A stretch of DNA of 50,589 nt from Lachnospiraceae bacterium (GCA_910575035.1 CAJTDL010000033.1:1-50589); one strand, 5' to 3'. Counted from the first letter of the stretch, positions 24,940 through 34,123 are shown. Translations and numbers: made by a program. Notes: generated by a model from the letters alone, not told the origin.

Positions 24940-25140
24940 TGTAATTACTTAATACCGTGCTTGGCTGTACCCGCCGAAGAAGGACAACCCATAGGCATAT
25001 GGGGACAGCGGCATCTGGACTATCTGAATCAGTACTGAAAGATTGCATACACCAATCTTATCACAAGCGGCAAGTTGGAAGTTTATCTTGTTGAAAAGCA
25101 AATGATCAAAGACATAATAATTGCAGCAAAGAAATCTTTA
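24940..25140 (+). pseudogene. tnpV remnant
   Basis: Translation gives NYLIPCLAVPAEEGQPIGIW, GQRHLDYLNQY, stop, KIAYTNLITSGKLEVYLVEK. The phrases PIGIWGQRHL and LLTSGKL-type are characteristic of TnpV proteins of Tn4451-like transposons. There is an in-frame stop and the start is lost. It fits with the recombinase tail at 23247 as debris of one element. Confidence 0.7.
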
Positions 25141-25188
25141 AGAGAGCTTAAAATTATTGAAATTGCCTTTGCGTTTCTATATATTACT

Positions 25189-25228
25189 ACGGCTATTAAA
25201 AATCGACATTTTTAATAGCCGTATTTTT
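25189..25228. terminator. strong bidirectional terminator
   Basis: ACGGCTATTAAAAAT pairs perfectly with ATTTTTAATAGCCGT around the loop CGAC, followed by ATTTTT. It ends the IS630 remnant on the minus strand (its last codons KYGY lie in the stem) and the relic on the plus strand. Confidence 0.8.
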
Positions 25229-25925
25229 CAATGTATTTTAGCTTTTGATGCCGAAAATAGCAGGATACTTTATCTTCACATTTCTGTAATCCATGCATAA
25301 AATCTTCTGTTTTATTACGAATTTGCTCCCTTGTATGCGGAATTATTCCGCTGTGTATGTTCTCTTTCAGACTGTGGTTTAAGTATTCATCAGGGTTTAT
25401 TTCCGTGAGTAGGGTGATGTGAAGAACAGCCCAGTCTCATCTTTATGCCCTGAAAGCCATCCTTCAACCATCTTTCCATGATGCACTTTTAAATTGTCCA
25501 CTATAAATAAGACTTTCCTGTCCGTGTCTTTAACAAGGCGTTCCATAAAGTCTATAAATCTCTGCTGCGTCATGTCCTCCCCATAGCACAGGAAATGGCA
25601 TCTTCCCTGATTACTGATCGCCGATACCATGTTTATTTTTTCCACTTTTGAATAAGATGGCACGACGGGCGTCTGCCCCTTTGGTGCAAAACCGGACACA
25701 TGGTAAGCCTGGTTGTTGATTCCCGTCTCACCGCCCCAAAAAATCACGGCATCTTCCGTCTTTGCCTTATTTACGATTGCTGGGTATTCGCTCATATTAC
25801 GCAGTGTTATGGTGATGACGTATTTTTCCTCAGCCAGCTGGCACACGGCGGCACGTGTCCAAAGCATAAAGCTTAATTTCATCTGGTCAGGTGGTTTGTC
25901 AATCAGTATCCTGCGGATTTGTTAT
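25193..25925 (-). pseudogene. IS630-family transposase, degraded
   Basis: The DDE core is readable: AVIFWGGETGINNQAYHVSG, FAPKGQTPVVPSYSKVEKIN, ISNQGRCHFLCYGEDM and KVLFIVDNLKVHHGKMV. An internal deletion joins the N-terminal region (FMLWTRAAVCQLAEEKY) to the core just before SEYPAIV. A frameshift after FFTSPYS moves the end (NPDEYLNHSLKENIHSG ... KYIEKYGY) into another frame. It cannot make a working transposase. Confidence 0.8.
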
Positions 25926-26109
25926 TCATGATAAAATGGAAAATACACATATAAACCAGCTAAAAACGATTTTTGAGATTTGTGAAGAGATTAAAGGACA
26001 GTATATTATCCCAATATTGCGGGAACGCATTGATAAAGTGGAGCAGAAATATATTGAAAAAGCAAAAATATTAGAATTAAGTACCTCTGATAAGTTTTTT
26101 GGGATTTAA
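25891..26109 (+). pseudogene. 3' fragment resembling DUF2326 proteins
   Basis: The readable tail INQLKTIFEICEEIKGQYII, PILRERIDKVEQKYIEKAKI and LELSTSDKFFGI resembles the C-terminal end of DUF2326 proteins, the coiled-coil components of ABC-3C-type loci. The frame begins abruptly at the junction with the IS630 relic. The first 10 residues are probably not native. Family call is from memory. Confidence 0.4.
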
Positions 26110-26518
26110 GTGATATAAGTAAGAAGCAGACAAGAGGGGACGTGGATCAGTATGCCTAGTGTCTGCTGGTTAAAACTCTTTTAGGCTTAACCAATCAGAC
26201 TGTGTTAAAAAAATCATACATATAAAATAGAACAGATAGTATCCTATGGTGAATCATAATAAGGTTCATCACGAATACAGATGATGCAATAGATGTCAAC
26301 TGGGTTTCTTTTAGTTTTGTTACGATAACTCCCATAAATTGGTTGGAATCAAGAAAGGAATGCTGTGTACAAGGAAATTACAGCCGATGTTTGATTTATA
26401 GAAGAAGCTAAAATGGTAAAGAACAGCAGTGTATGTAAATTAAAATAGGACATAAATCAGTGGAAGAAATAAATTAGTAAGGATTTTGCAGATATATCTG
26501 CTATATCAGAATGTAGGC
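26110..26518. other. intergenic stretch with no recognised gene
   Basis: About 410 AT-rich bases contain many stops in all frames and no motif I can assign. It separates the mobile relics from the blaI-type operon and is probably further decayed sequence. Confidence 0.5.
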
Positions 26519-26559
26519 AAAAGGAAACCTGTAGGCGAATGGCATAGGGGTTTCCTTTT
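26519..26559 (+). terminator. hairpin upstream of the blaI-like operon
   Basis: AAAAGGAAACC pairs with GGTTTCCTTTT across a 19-base loop, followed by ATAATT. It would stop read-through into the regulator promoter 30 bases downstream. Confidence 0.65.
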
Positions 26560-26587
26560 ATAATTCAGATTTTTGTTGGAAATGTTG

Positions 26588-26616
26588 TTGACATAGGTGA
26601 AAGGCAAATATATAAT
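26588..26616 (+). promoter_or_regulatory. consensus sigma-A promoter of the blaI-like operon
   Basis: TTGACA and TATAAT are both perfect and the spacer is exactly 17 bases. This is the strongest housekeeping promoter seen here. Repression by the encoded BlaI-type protein is expected, but no clear TACA/TGTA dyad was found. Confidence 0.85.
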
Positions 26617-26672
26617 GTTTATAGTATTAAGAAAAAATATGAATAGTAAATAGAAAAGGAGTGAAAACAAGG

Positions 26673-27086
26673 ATGATAACGAAAAAAGCAAAAAAACTGA
26701 CGAACAGCGAAGAAGATCTTATGGAATTATTTTGGGAAAGGAAGGAGCCTTTGACCAGTGTTGAGATTTTGGAGCTTTCTGCAGACCGTTCCTGGAATGG
26801 AAATTATGTGCATATGATGCTGCGTTCCCTGTTAAAAAAGGATATGGTCAAGGTATGCGGCACAGTGCAGTATGGAACCCAGTATGCCAGGCAGTTTGTC
26901 CCTGCAGTTACAAAGGAGCAGTATGCTGCAAAGCTGGTTATGTCAAAAGGGATTGGGAAAAATTCCATTGCGGAGGTAACGGTGGCAATGGTGAACGAGA
27001 CAGATGACACAGACGGCGAGGGGCTGATCCAACAGCTGGAGGAAATTATAGAAGAGTTGAAGGGCAAGGAAACAAAGGGGGAATAA
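26673..27086 (+). CDS. BlaI/MecI/CopY-family repressor
   Basis: This winged-helix repressor of about 137 residues shows the family text KLTNSEEDLMELFWERKEPL, TSVEILELS, WNGNYVHMMLRSLLKKDMV and a C-terminal dimerising helix (EGLIQQLEEIIEELKG). It would bind its own promoter and be cleaved on signal from the M56 peptidase encoded next. AAGGAG precedes ATG 26673; an in-frame GTG at 26661 overlaps this site. The gap to the peptidase gene is two bases. Confidence 0.88.
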   Translation: MITKKAKKLTNSEEDLMELFWERKEPLTSVEILELSADRSWNGNYVHMMLRSLLKKDMVKVCGTVQYGTQYARQFVPAVTKEQYAAKLVMSKGIGKNSIAEVTVAMVNETDDTDGEGLIQQLEEIIEELKGKETKGE

Positions 27087-27088
27087 GT

Positions 27089-28279
27089 ATGCAGATTACA
27101 CTTTATTCTTTGCTTATGTCTGTAGTATGGAGCAGCATACTGGCAGCTTTTAACCATGTTTGCAGGAAGAAGCGTTTTTTTATCCGACAATTGGGGATTA
27201 CGAATATATTATTCCTATATCTGTTTTCCATAGCCAGGATGCTGATTCCCTATAAGTTTTCGTTTACCAGGGTCATCCATTCCAAAGGGGCGTTTACGGA
27301 TCTTTGCGAAAGCGCTTCCGTAAATCAGATTGGGGCGGCGCAGATTTCCCCCCTGTCAGCGCTGGCTGCGGCTTGGGCGCTGGTGTCTGCTTTGCTGACC
27401 CTGCAGTTTGCTTACCAATATTTGAAGGCTACAAAGGAATTTTCTACATACAGCATATGTGAGGATGGGCAGTGCAGGCGGATCTTTCAAAAGATACAAA
27501 ACAGAAGTCAAAAGCAAATAAAAATCCAGCTTAGATACAGCAGCCAGATTAATATACCCATGGGGGTTGGGATTTTCCGAAAGTCTATTATTTTGCCGGA
27601 GGAAACTTACAGCGATTCAGAGCTGTACTATATTCTGCGGCATGAATATACGCATTTCTTGAATAAGGATCTGCTTTTGAAAATCTTTGTGCATCTGTAT
27701 TGGTGTATTTTCTGGTGGAATCCGGCAATCTACCTGATCAAAAGGGACTTGGCTCAAATCTTGGAGATTAAGTGTGACCTGGATGTAACAGATAATATGA
27801 AAAATGAAGAGAAGGCGGCATACCTGACTACGATTGTGACTATGCTCAAGAAGGCAGGCACGAAAAAAGCTGCAAATACACTTTATGGGGCAACTGCATT
27901 ATTTGGGAAAAATGATGTGCTGAAAAAAGGGCGGATGGCTTTGAAGGGGGGAGTTAAAGGGGGGGAATTGGAAATTATTGAAAGGTTTAAGATGGTTTCT
28001 GACAGCCGTGGGTGTGAAAGGAAAAGCATGGTATTTACAGGGGCATGGTTTTTGATGGTTGTGATGCTTGTGTTTGTTTCATATTCTTTTGTTATACAGC
28101 CGGAGAATGAGGCGCAGGGAAATGGCATTGCATCAGGGGCAGAAAGCGCTGAAGGAGGGGCAGGCGGCGTTTATAGTGTAAAATGCACGGAGGATGGCAC
28201 TTATTATGTTTATTTTCGTGAGCAAGTGGTAGGGGAGGTAGTGGGGGAGGTAGTGTGGAGGGATTCGGATGCCAGATAG
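27089..28279 (+). CDS. BlaR1/MecR1-like M56 membrane metallopeptidase
   Basis: The 396-residue protein has four N-terminal membrane helices and the zinc motif HEYTH in YILRHEYTHFLNKDLLLK, which is typical of family M56. IFWWNPAIYLIKRDL and EIKCDLDVT complete the active-site region. A further helix (VFTGAWFLMVVMLVFVSYSF) leads to a short outer domain, much smaller than the penicillin-binding sensor of BlaR1, so the signal is not a beta-lactam by this sequence. The final residues (about RDSDAR) are encoded by the left end of the palindromic element, which has replaced the original 3' end. Confidence 0.85.
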   Translation: MQITLYSLLMSVVWSSILAAFNHVCRKKRFFIRQLGITNILFLYLFSIARMLIPYKFSFTRVIHSKGAFTDLCESASVNQIGAAQISPLSALAAAWALVSALLTLQFAYQYLKATKEFSTYSICEDGQCRRIFQKIQNRSQKQIKIQLRYSSQINIPMGVGIFRKSIILPEETYSDSELYYILRHEYTHFLNKDLLLKIFVHLYWCIFWWNPAIYLIKRDLAQILEIKCDLDVTDNMKNEEKAAYLTTIVTMLKKAGTKKAANTLYGATALFGKNDVLKKGRMALKGGVKGGELEIIERFKMVSDSRGCERKSMVFTGAWFLMVVMLVFVSYSFVIQPENEAQGNGIASGAESAEGGAGGVYSVKCTEDGTYYVYFREQVVGEVVGEVVWRDSDAR

Positions 28280-28543
28280 CGGACGCCGGATGCAGAAGCT
28301 TTTCCCTGCTGCGGTTCCGGTCTCCGAAAAGCGGGAAGTTCTAAGCTTTCTGTGCCAAGGATTTCGTATGCGTACGAATCGGCGCTTAGTCGCCATCCAT
28401 GGCTCCATGCGCGCCTTTTGGGGACATCCCTGTCCCCAAATCCTGGGGGTGGGCAGAAAGCTAAGAACTTCTGGCTTTTCTCCGAAGTCACAGCAGCAGG
28501 GAAAAGCTTCTGCATCCGGCTGGTATTGGATAGCGAAAAGATT
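28264..28543. repeat. 280-bp palindromic element, copy 2
   Basis: Same end-to-end layout as the copy at 20991: outer arms GCCGGATGCAGAAGC / GCTTCTGCATCCGGC, inner arms AGTTCTAAGCTTTCTGT / CAGAAAGCTAAGAACTTC, and the central TTGGGGACAT...ATGTCCCCAA type hairpin (here with CCCTG in the loop). Both copies end in GGTATTGGATAGCGAAAAGATT. The arms differ by paired substitutions, which suggests pressure to keep the fold. It overlaps the last codons of the M56 gene. Confidence 0.85.
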
Positions 28544-28623
28544 AGTCTGAATAAATGGTTTTCCATTCTGAATGGTTTTCTTTTTCTATTTTTTCCCTAA
28601 TGTGTAAAAAATAAAAATTTTGG

Positions 28624-28652
28624 TTGACACTACGTATGCATAAATGTATAAT
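28624..28652 (+). promoter_or_regulatory. consensus promoter of the ABC permease
   Basis: TTGACA and TATAAT flank a 17-base spacer. The region ACTACGTATGCAT...ATGTATAATAGT forms an imperfect dyad over the -10, a plausible repressor site, possibly for the BlaI-type protein encoded just upstream. That last link is a guess from position. Confidence 0.75.
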
Positions 28653-28756
28653 AGTCTCATAAGAAAAAGAAAAAATATGTATAGAAAATACAATATATTC
28701 AATAAAAAGAATACGGGTGTATTAAAATATTTCAAAATGCATATGGAGGTAAGATT

Positions 28757-31700
28757 ATGAGAAAACGGACTGCTTTCAAAGCGCTTTTGCGTTCCCCTAT
28801 GGCAGCCATGCTCACATTTCTGTTCATTGCTGCCGCATCCTTTGCGCTGTTTTCCAGGGTTACAGATTATGCTGTTACAACCCGGGAGGCAGCCAATGCA
28901 GAAAGCCTTTACAATGGCGTCGCCGCTTTGGACAACACTGTGCCAAATATGGTTTTAACTGAGGGGGAAAAGGATGGAATGGTTGTTGCGAGCGTGTATC
29001 ATGGCGAGGATAAGCCTTGGCCGACAGAAGGGGAGATAGAAAAATTTTCATCGCTGCCTGGTGTTACATTGGCTGACACAAGATATATGACAGCCGGCCT
29101 GGTTGAGGACTTCAAGCGTCTGGTCGACAGAGAAAAAGGCAGCGCAAGCAAATGGGGCGCTTTTGTGTTGGAGGGCAATTATTGTGGGTGGGAGGAGGAT
29201 CCGGCTGCCGCAGGGAGTATGCAATTATTGTTTGACGATATTACAGTCCTTGCCGGCGATATTGAGGCTGTTTCGGAAAACACTGCAAAAATAGTTGCGG
29301 ATGCCAGAGAGGATTTTGTTACCATGGATAATCCTTATCCAAAGGCGTTTTTTGAAAAACTGGAAAAGGGAAGCAGATGCCTTGTTGTGGGAGAATATAA
29401 TGATGAAACGGGTTCTGGCCTTGAGATGGGCACAGGGGATTTGTCCACTTATGAGAAATCATTTCAGGTAATTGATGGGGTGGCAGACAATTACTTGGAA
29501 ACAGAGGATTTTCACTTTTATAAAGAAGAAATTGAAACCATCAATCAGAACCTTTCCATTTATGATATGGTGTATACCTCAGACATGCGCGCCATTCCGC
29601 GTTTTAATGAAGGTAATATGGCCATAGGGCAAGGGCGCCTTTTGACAGAGGGGGATCAAAATGCCTGTGTCGTAAGTGAGAGTTTCCTGGAAACACATCA
29701 GCTGTCCATAGGTGACAGGATCAGCGTAAAATTAGGCGATAAATTGTGTTCCCAAAATTTTTTCAGAGGCGCGCAAGCCAGGAATTTAGAGGAGATTCCC
29801 AATTTTGGCAATGCCAAAGAGCTGGAAATCATTGGCGCATACCGATATTTGGATGATTATGAAACACGCCGTTCTGAATACATATGGAGTTACAGCCCAA
29901 GCGCCATATTTGTGCCGGCTTCCCTTTTGCCTGTTGACGTGCCCGCTGGCCATGAAATTTCTGCGGGTGAGTTCAGTGTTTTCGTTGAGGACGCCCATGA
30001 TATAGGGGCATTTAAGGAAGCGGCAGAGCCCCTGGCAGCGGAATTGGGATTAGGCCTGCATTTTTCGGATGGAGGCTGGCTGAGTGTAGAAGGCAGCTTT
30101 GAGGCAGGTGCGCTGACATCCTTTTTAACAACCGTGTTTTATATTATGGGTGCGGCGTTAGCGCTGTTTCTGGCGGTCGCCCTGTTTATCAGCAGGAGTA
30201 AAAAAACATATGCAGTTATGCGGACGCTGGGAGTTCCTGGCAAAAAGGCAAGAAATGCCGTTGCGCTGCCCTTTGCGGCACTGTCGGTATCAGCAATGCT
30301 TGTTGGCGGCACAGCAGGGCTTGTATATGCCTCAGGTACAGCGGCTAAGGCGCTGAAAGACATGGCAGCCAGTGCGCCAGAAGGCTATGTCCCAAATGCA
30401 GCGCTTCCCATCCATGTGATTATTTTATGCCTATTGGGGGAATTGATACTTACTTTTTGTGTTACGTTGCTTTTCCTGCGGAAAATGCAAGGCACGCCTC
30501 CATTGGAATTGCTGCAGGAGGGAGTCCGCATGAAAGCGGGTTCAGGCGCAGTATGGGCGGGAGCGGGCGCAACAGAGCAGGCGCGCAATCTGCCTGGGAT
30601 TAATATGGCAAAACTCTTTGCAGCGGATGAAATAAAAATGCCCTCTGGCAGGCCATATAACCCAGTGCGCCATGCAGCTGCTTATATATTGCGGCATATG
30701 CGGCGCGGCATGGGGAAGACAGTGGCGTCATTGCTTTTGTCAGTTGTTCTGGCAGCAGGCGTTGGCCTGTTTGTGCTGAGCAGGCTCACATATCAGGATG
30801 CTTTTTCCAAGTTTGAGGTAAAAGGCAGGGCATTGGAATTTTCTTCGTCTTCTATAGCAGAATTGTCAGACTCAGATCTGATCAAAGATTTTTACTGTTA
30901 CAACCACTTTTACGTGCGTCTGAATGGTGAGGATTTTCGTGCGCAAATGACCGTTACCAACGACATGGAACGTTATCTTGCAAGTGATCAGAAGATCACT
31001 TATGCAGAGGGGTATAGCCTTTCTGTTTTGGAAAAAACAGGCGCAGTATGCCTGATGGGGCAGGAAATGGCAGAAGGGCTGGGGATTCATGCCGGCGGCC
31101 AGATTTCTTTGCTGTCGGATACGATGTATTCCGCGCTAAAGGAAAAATATGGGAAGGAAGATGAGTTTTTGGCAGCAGTGGAGCGGGAAGCAGCCCTGTA
31201 TAAGGTGATAGGGATTATAGAGTCTCAGGATCCAAATATCAGCGCAGGTATTTTTGCAGGGGTAAATGAAGCGGCGGAAAGGGTATATGGCCAGCCCTTC
31301 CCCGTTGGTTACAGCGAATTTAAGCTATCAGACAATGCGCGGTTCGATGAACTGAACCGCCTGCTGGAGAGCCAGAAAAAGGAGGGTGCCAGATATGCTC
31401 CCATGGCAGCCTTCTACCTGGACATGGCAGGGCTGAAGAATATCCAGCGCATCCGCGGGCTTATGGAATCCCTGTTCCCTATTGCCATAGCGGCGGCATT
31501 GATGATCGGTATTTTTGGATCTGGGCTTGTCATTATGCAGTCGGCTCAGGAAGCTGCTTTCCTGCGTATCCTTGGCGTTACGAAGAAACGCGCCAGGTGT
31601 ATGCTGGTATTTGAGCAGGTGTTCCTGTGCATAGCTGGGATTGCTTTTGTGGCAGCCGGAGCAGCCTTGTACAGCCCAGGGATGTTCGCAAGAAGTGCAG

Positions 31701-31819
31701 ACACACTTGCCGCCTGCTGGCTGCTGTATCTGGCGGGATGCATCTGCGGCGCATTTGCAGCAGCAATGCAGGTGACTAGGCTTAGGGCTTTGGAGCTTTT
31801 GCAGCGGCAATGCAGGTGA
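28757..31819 (+). CDS. FtsX-type ABC transporter permease
   Basis: The 1020-residue permease has one N-terminal helix (MAAMLTFLFIAAASFALFS), a long extracytoplasmic domain (about 40-450), a first FtsX core of three helices (about 455-585), a linker, a fourth helix (VASLLLSVVLAAGVGLFVL), a second outer domain and three more helices (about 895-1010). This two-core build is typical of MacB/LolCE- and bacitracin-type exporters in Lachnospiraceae. GGAGG lies before the ATG. The ATPase gene follows about 220 bases later. The C-terminus ends within the second unit of a 44-bp tandem repeat that duplicates its own last codons. Confidence 0.88.
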   Translation: MRKRTAFKALLRSPMAAMLTFLFIAAASFALFSRVTDYAVTTREAANAESLYNGVAALDNTVPNMVLTEGEKDGMVVASVYHGEDKPWPTEGEIEKFSSLPGVTLADTRYMTAGLVEDFKRLVDREKGSASKWGAFVLEGNYCGWEEDPAAAGSMQLLFDDITVLAGDIEAVSENTAKIVADAREDFVTMDNPYPKAFFEKLEKGSRCLVVGEYNDETGSGLEMGTGDLSTYEKSFQVIDGVADNYLETEDFHFYKEEIETINQNLSIYDMVYTSDMRAIPRFNEGNMAIGQGRLLTEGDQNACVVSESFLETHQLSIGDRISVKLGDKLCSQNFFRGAQARNLEEIPNFGNAKELEIIGAYRYLDDYETRRSEYIWSYSPSAIFVPASLLPVDVPAGHEISAGEFSVFVEDAHDIGAFKEAAEPLAAELGLGLHFSDGGWLSVEGSFEAGALTSFLTTVFYIMGAALALFLAVALFISRSKKTYAVMRTLGVPGKKARNAVALPFAALSVSAMLVGGTAGLVYASGTAAKALKDMAASAPEGYVPNAALPIHVIILCLLGELILTFCVTLLFLRKMQGTPPLELLQEGVRMKAGSGAVWAGAGATEQARNLPGINMAKLFAADEIKMPSGRPYNPVRHAAAYILRHMRRGMGKTVASLLLSVVLAAGVGLFVLSRLTYQDAFSKFEVKGRALEFSSSSIAELSDSDLIKDFYCYNHFYVRLNGEDFRAQMTVTNDMERYLASDQKITYAEGYSLSVLEKTGAVCLMGQEMAEGLGIHAGGQISLLSDTMYSALKEKYGKEDEFLAAVEREAALYKVIGIIESQDPNISAGIFAGVNEAAERVYGQPFPVGYSEFKLSDNARFDELNRLLESQKKEGARYAPMAAFYLDMAGLKNIQRIRGLMESLFPIAIAAALMIGIFGSGLVIMQSAQEAAFLRILGVTKKRARCMLVFEQVFLCIAGIAFVAAGAALYSPGMFARSADTLAACWLLYLAGCICGAFAAAMQVTRLRALELLQRQCR

Positions 31820-31929
31820 TAAGGCATAGGTATTTAGGGCATTTGCATCGGCAATGCAAGTGACAAGGCATAGGTATTTGGGGCATTTGCATCAGCAATG
31901 CGGGTGATAAGGCATAGCGATTTGGAACT
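31754..31929 (+). repeat. four 44-bp tandem repeats born from the permease 3' end
   Basis: Units begin TTTGCAGCAGCAATGC, TTTGCAGCGGCAATGC, TTTGCATCGGCAATGC and TTTGCATCAGCAATGC at 31754, 31798, 31842 and 31886. Unit 1 is coding and unit 2 contains the stop. As 44 is not a multiple of three, each added unit changes frame, so expansion can alter the protein end. Confidence 0.85.
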
Positions 31930-32036
31930 TTTGCAGATCAAAGAGTAGGGATTAGTAAGTGGACGTATCCAGATGTTTATTGTTTATTTTGAAGTCACAT
32001 TCGTTGTGGTAAATCAAAGAGAAAAGGAGTGAAATT

Positions 32037-32702
32037 ATGTCAACTTTAACGTTAGATCATGTAACATATACTTATAAGAATGCGCAGAAAGCGGCTGTTT
32101 TAGGAATTTCCTGCAGCTTTGAGGCAGGGAAGGTCTATGCCATTGTGGGTCCTTCTGGCTCTGGGAAATCCACATTGCTTTCCTTGCTGGCCGGGCTGGA
32201 TCTCCCCACGGATGGGACGGTTGCTTTTGATGGTAAAAGCTTGGCTGGATTGGATCTTGACCGTTACCGCCGTGAGAGCATTTCTATGATATTCCAGGCG
32301 TTTCATTTATTTCCATTGCTGACGGTTATGGAAAATGTCTGCTTTCCTATGGAGTTGTGCGGAATAGCGCCCAAGGATGCCAAGCCCCGTGCAGCAGACC
32401 TGCTGGAAGGCGTAGGCATTACCAAAGAGCAGATGAGCCGTTTCCCATCAAAGCTTTCTGGCGGTGAGCGGCAGCGGGTGGCCATTGCCCGAAGCCTGGC
32501 GTCCAATGCAAAAATCATCCTGGGTGACGAGCCAACGGGGAACCTGGATGGCGCGAACACGCAGAATATTATTGAGATATTATGCAGCCTCGCCCATGAG
32601 AAGGGCTATTGTGTGATTATCGTAACCCATGATATGGAAGTTGCTGAAGCAGCAGATGTGGCGCTTCGGATGCGTGATGGGGAATTAAGGGCTGTCCAAT
32701 AG
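32037..32702 (+). CDS. ABC transporter ATP-binding protein (LolD/MacB-like)
   Basis: The 221-residue ATPase has Walker A GPSGSGKSTL, Q-loop MIFQAFHLFPLLTVMENV, signature LSGGERQRVAIARSLA, Walker B IILGDEPTGNLD and the switch His in IIVTHDMEVA. This type powers FtsX-fold permeases, so it pairs with the 1020-residue permease upstream. AAAAGGAG precedes the ATG. The pair likely exports a peptide, lipid or antibiotic. Confidence 0.93.
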   Translation: MSTLTLDHVTYTYKNAQKAAVLGISCSFEAGKVYAIVGPSGSGKSTLLSLLAGLDLPTDGTVAFDGKSLAGLDLDRYRRESISMIFQAFHLFPLLTVMENVCFPMELCGIAPKDAKPRAADLLEGVGITKEQMSRFPSKLSGGERQRVAIARSLASNAKIILGDEPTGNLDGANTQNIIEILCSLAHEKGYCVIIVTHDMEVAEAADVALRMRDGELRAVQ

Positions 32703-33089
32703 CAAAGTGTAATTTTACCTGGACAATCGTATTTTCTGGAGGCGGGATTACTATTCATGGCCAATGTCATTAATTTATGAGATTTTTCAGGCTGGCGGGA
32801 GGATGGATATGCCTCCCCATGGCTGCGTTTTCAATACCTGTAAGCTGAGGGAAAAAGAGCCAAACCCATGCCAGAAGTAACTGAAGCGAAGCCTTGTTAC
32901 ACAAGTTCAATCCATCCATTCGTTCTCTGGGCAGAGAATCTGATTACCATTTTTCTGCTGCAGAAGTAAAACCGTTTTTGGTAATGCATCAAAGCAACAT
33001 TTCCTGTCATGATCCAATGCCCATTTTATAAACCCATTCCCAAATTCAATGCTTTATTGGGACGTATTGTTTTCTGTAACTTATTTTGA

Positions 33090-33114
33090 ACCACCCTTTA
33101 AAGGTGGTTCTTTC
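33090..33114 (+). terminator. rho-independent terminator
   Basis: GAACCACC pairs with GGTGGTTC around CTTTAAA, followed by TTTCT. It lies about 390 bases after the ATPase stop and may end that transcript. Confidence 0.65.
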
Positions 33115-33340
33115 TGATGTTTGGGTAACGCTGTCATTCTCATTTTGATTTACTAAGCCGATTTGGCCGCTTGTAGCAAAATCTGTGAATAAGCGAATAC
33201 CCAGAGTTTAGAAAGACCCCCCAAGGTTTCCCTGTCGGTTATTACTGTACCATTTTCCCTGCCCAAGCCTCCATCTGTTATGAACTATGACAGCAAGGGA
33301 AAAAATAACATAGGCTTATGCCCTGGCGCCTCCCTGGTGG

Positions 33341-33435
33341 CTGCATAGCCCCCCCTGCCGCCAGCCGCTAAAATCCCCAGAAGCCGCAAAGCCCCCTGCC
33401 ACCGCCACTAAAGTCCCCGGAAGCCACATAGCCCC
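33341..33435 (+). repeat. GC-rich tandem repeat, about 40-43 bp, under three units
   Basis: Units begin GCTGCATAGCCCCC, GCCGCAAAGCCCCC and GCCACATAGCCCCC, and each continues CTGCC...CC...AAA(a/g)TCCCC. The third is partial. Composition (over 60% GC, C-rich) differs sharply from the neighbours. No coding role is seen. Confidence 0.65.
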
Positions 33436-33472
33436 CTGCCTCCAGTCACGAATACCCTTGAGTTACTGACCT

Positions 33473-33610
33473 TGATTCGTGGCTCAGGAATGGCCAAACC
33501 GTGCATTTCCTGAGAACAGGATTCAGGAATGAGGGGGTTACTACTCATGGCTCAGGAATGCGCTAACTGCGCATTCTGTGAGAACAGGATTCAGGAGTGA
33601 GGGGCGTTTT
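33473..33610 (+). repeat. two tandem REP-like palindromic units
   Basis: Each unit holds GGCTCAGGAATG...CATT(c/t)C(c)TGAG followed by AACAGGATTCAGGA(a/g)TGAGGGG. In the second unit CTCAGGAATGCGC pairs with GCGCATTCTGTGAG; in the first the stem bases differ but still pair at the ends. A third unit is at 48190. Confidence 0.7.
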
Positions 33611-33695
33611 GGAAAAGCGGTGGATGCAGTGCTATTGATTAATTCCTGGCGGCAGTATATAATGTTTTCAATAAGAAAATGAGGGAGAGCAGCGT

Positions 33696-34123
33696 ATGGG
33701 CATGTTTTTGAATAGCAGGATTCCATTTGAGTCCTATCGAAGCGCATATATTGGGCGTATTTTCGAGGGGATGAAACAGGATTTGATAGAGGAATACTAC
33801 AGATACCATGTGCAGGATTTTGAAATTTGCACATGATACGGAATCGCCAATTCTTTCCTAATAACAGTGAGATTGAACTATCTGCCATTGTCAATCTGGT
33901 ATACTTGGCTGCCCGGGATAAATATCGTGTAGACCTGATCCTGGAACTGAAGGCAGACAGTAAGCCAGAAGCGGCGATCCAACAGATAAAAGATAAGAAT
34001 TATGCACCCCGGTTTCAAGGAAAAATAGGTGAGAGGGCAAAATATGCAGGAAGGATTCTGGCGGTTGGGATTAGCCATGACAGGAAGGCAAAAGAGTATT
34101 CCTGCAAAATCGAGGTATTATGA
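33696..34123 (+). pseudogene. DUF1703 (AAA-ATPase-like plus nuclease) pseudogene
   Basis: The first frame begins MGMFLNSRIPFESYRSAY as in AAA-ATPase-like/DUF1703 proteins and soon stops (FEICT). A second frame (33827 on) carries the family's C-terminal PD-(D/E)XK part: ELSAIVNLVYLAARDKYRV, LILELKADSKPEAAIQQIKD and GRILAVGISHDRKAKEY. The normal protein is about 500-600 residues, so the ATPase domain is deleted and the ends are out of frame. Confidence 0.75.

Larger units (their letters stand above)
32703..33695. other. 1-kb gene-free region with repeats
   Basis: No open frame with a ribosome site or family resemblance was found on either strand. It contains a terminator-like hairpin, a GC-rich tandem repeat and two REP-like units, listed separately. 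A TTACTATTCATGGCC end of the REP family also occurs near 32747. Confidence 0.6.

Noticed and set aside
28210-28600. Overlapping open frames on both strands in the palindromic element (texts like RMQKLFPAAV and QGKASASG)
   Set aside because: They read similarly on both strands because the DNA is palindromic; no ribosome sites and no family support.
26588-28652. Clear BlaI operators at the blaI and permease promoters
   Set aside because: Only imperfect dyads are visible; the usual TACA/TGTA pairs could not be placed convincingly.
33341-33435. Possible CRISPR array in the GC-rich repeat
   Set aside because: Repeats are contiguous, without spacers of constant length, and fewer than three units.
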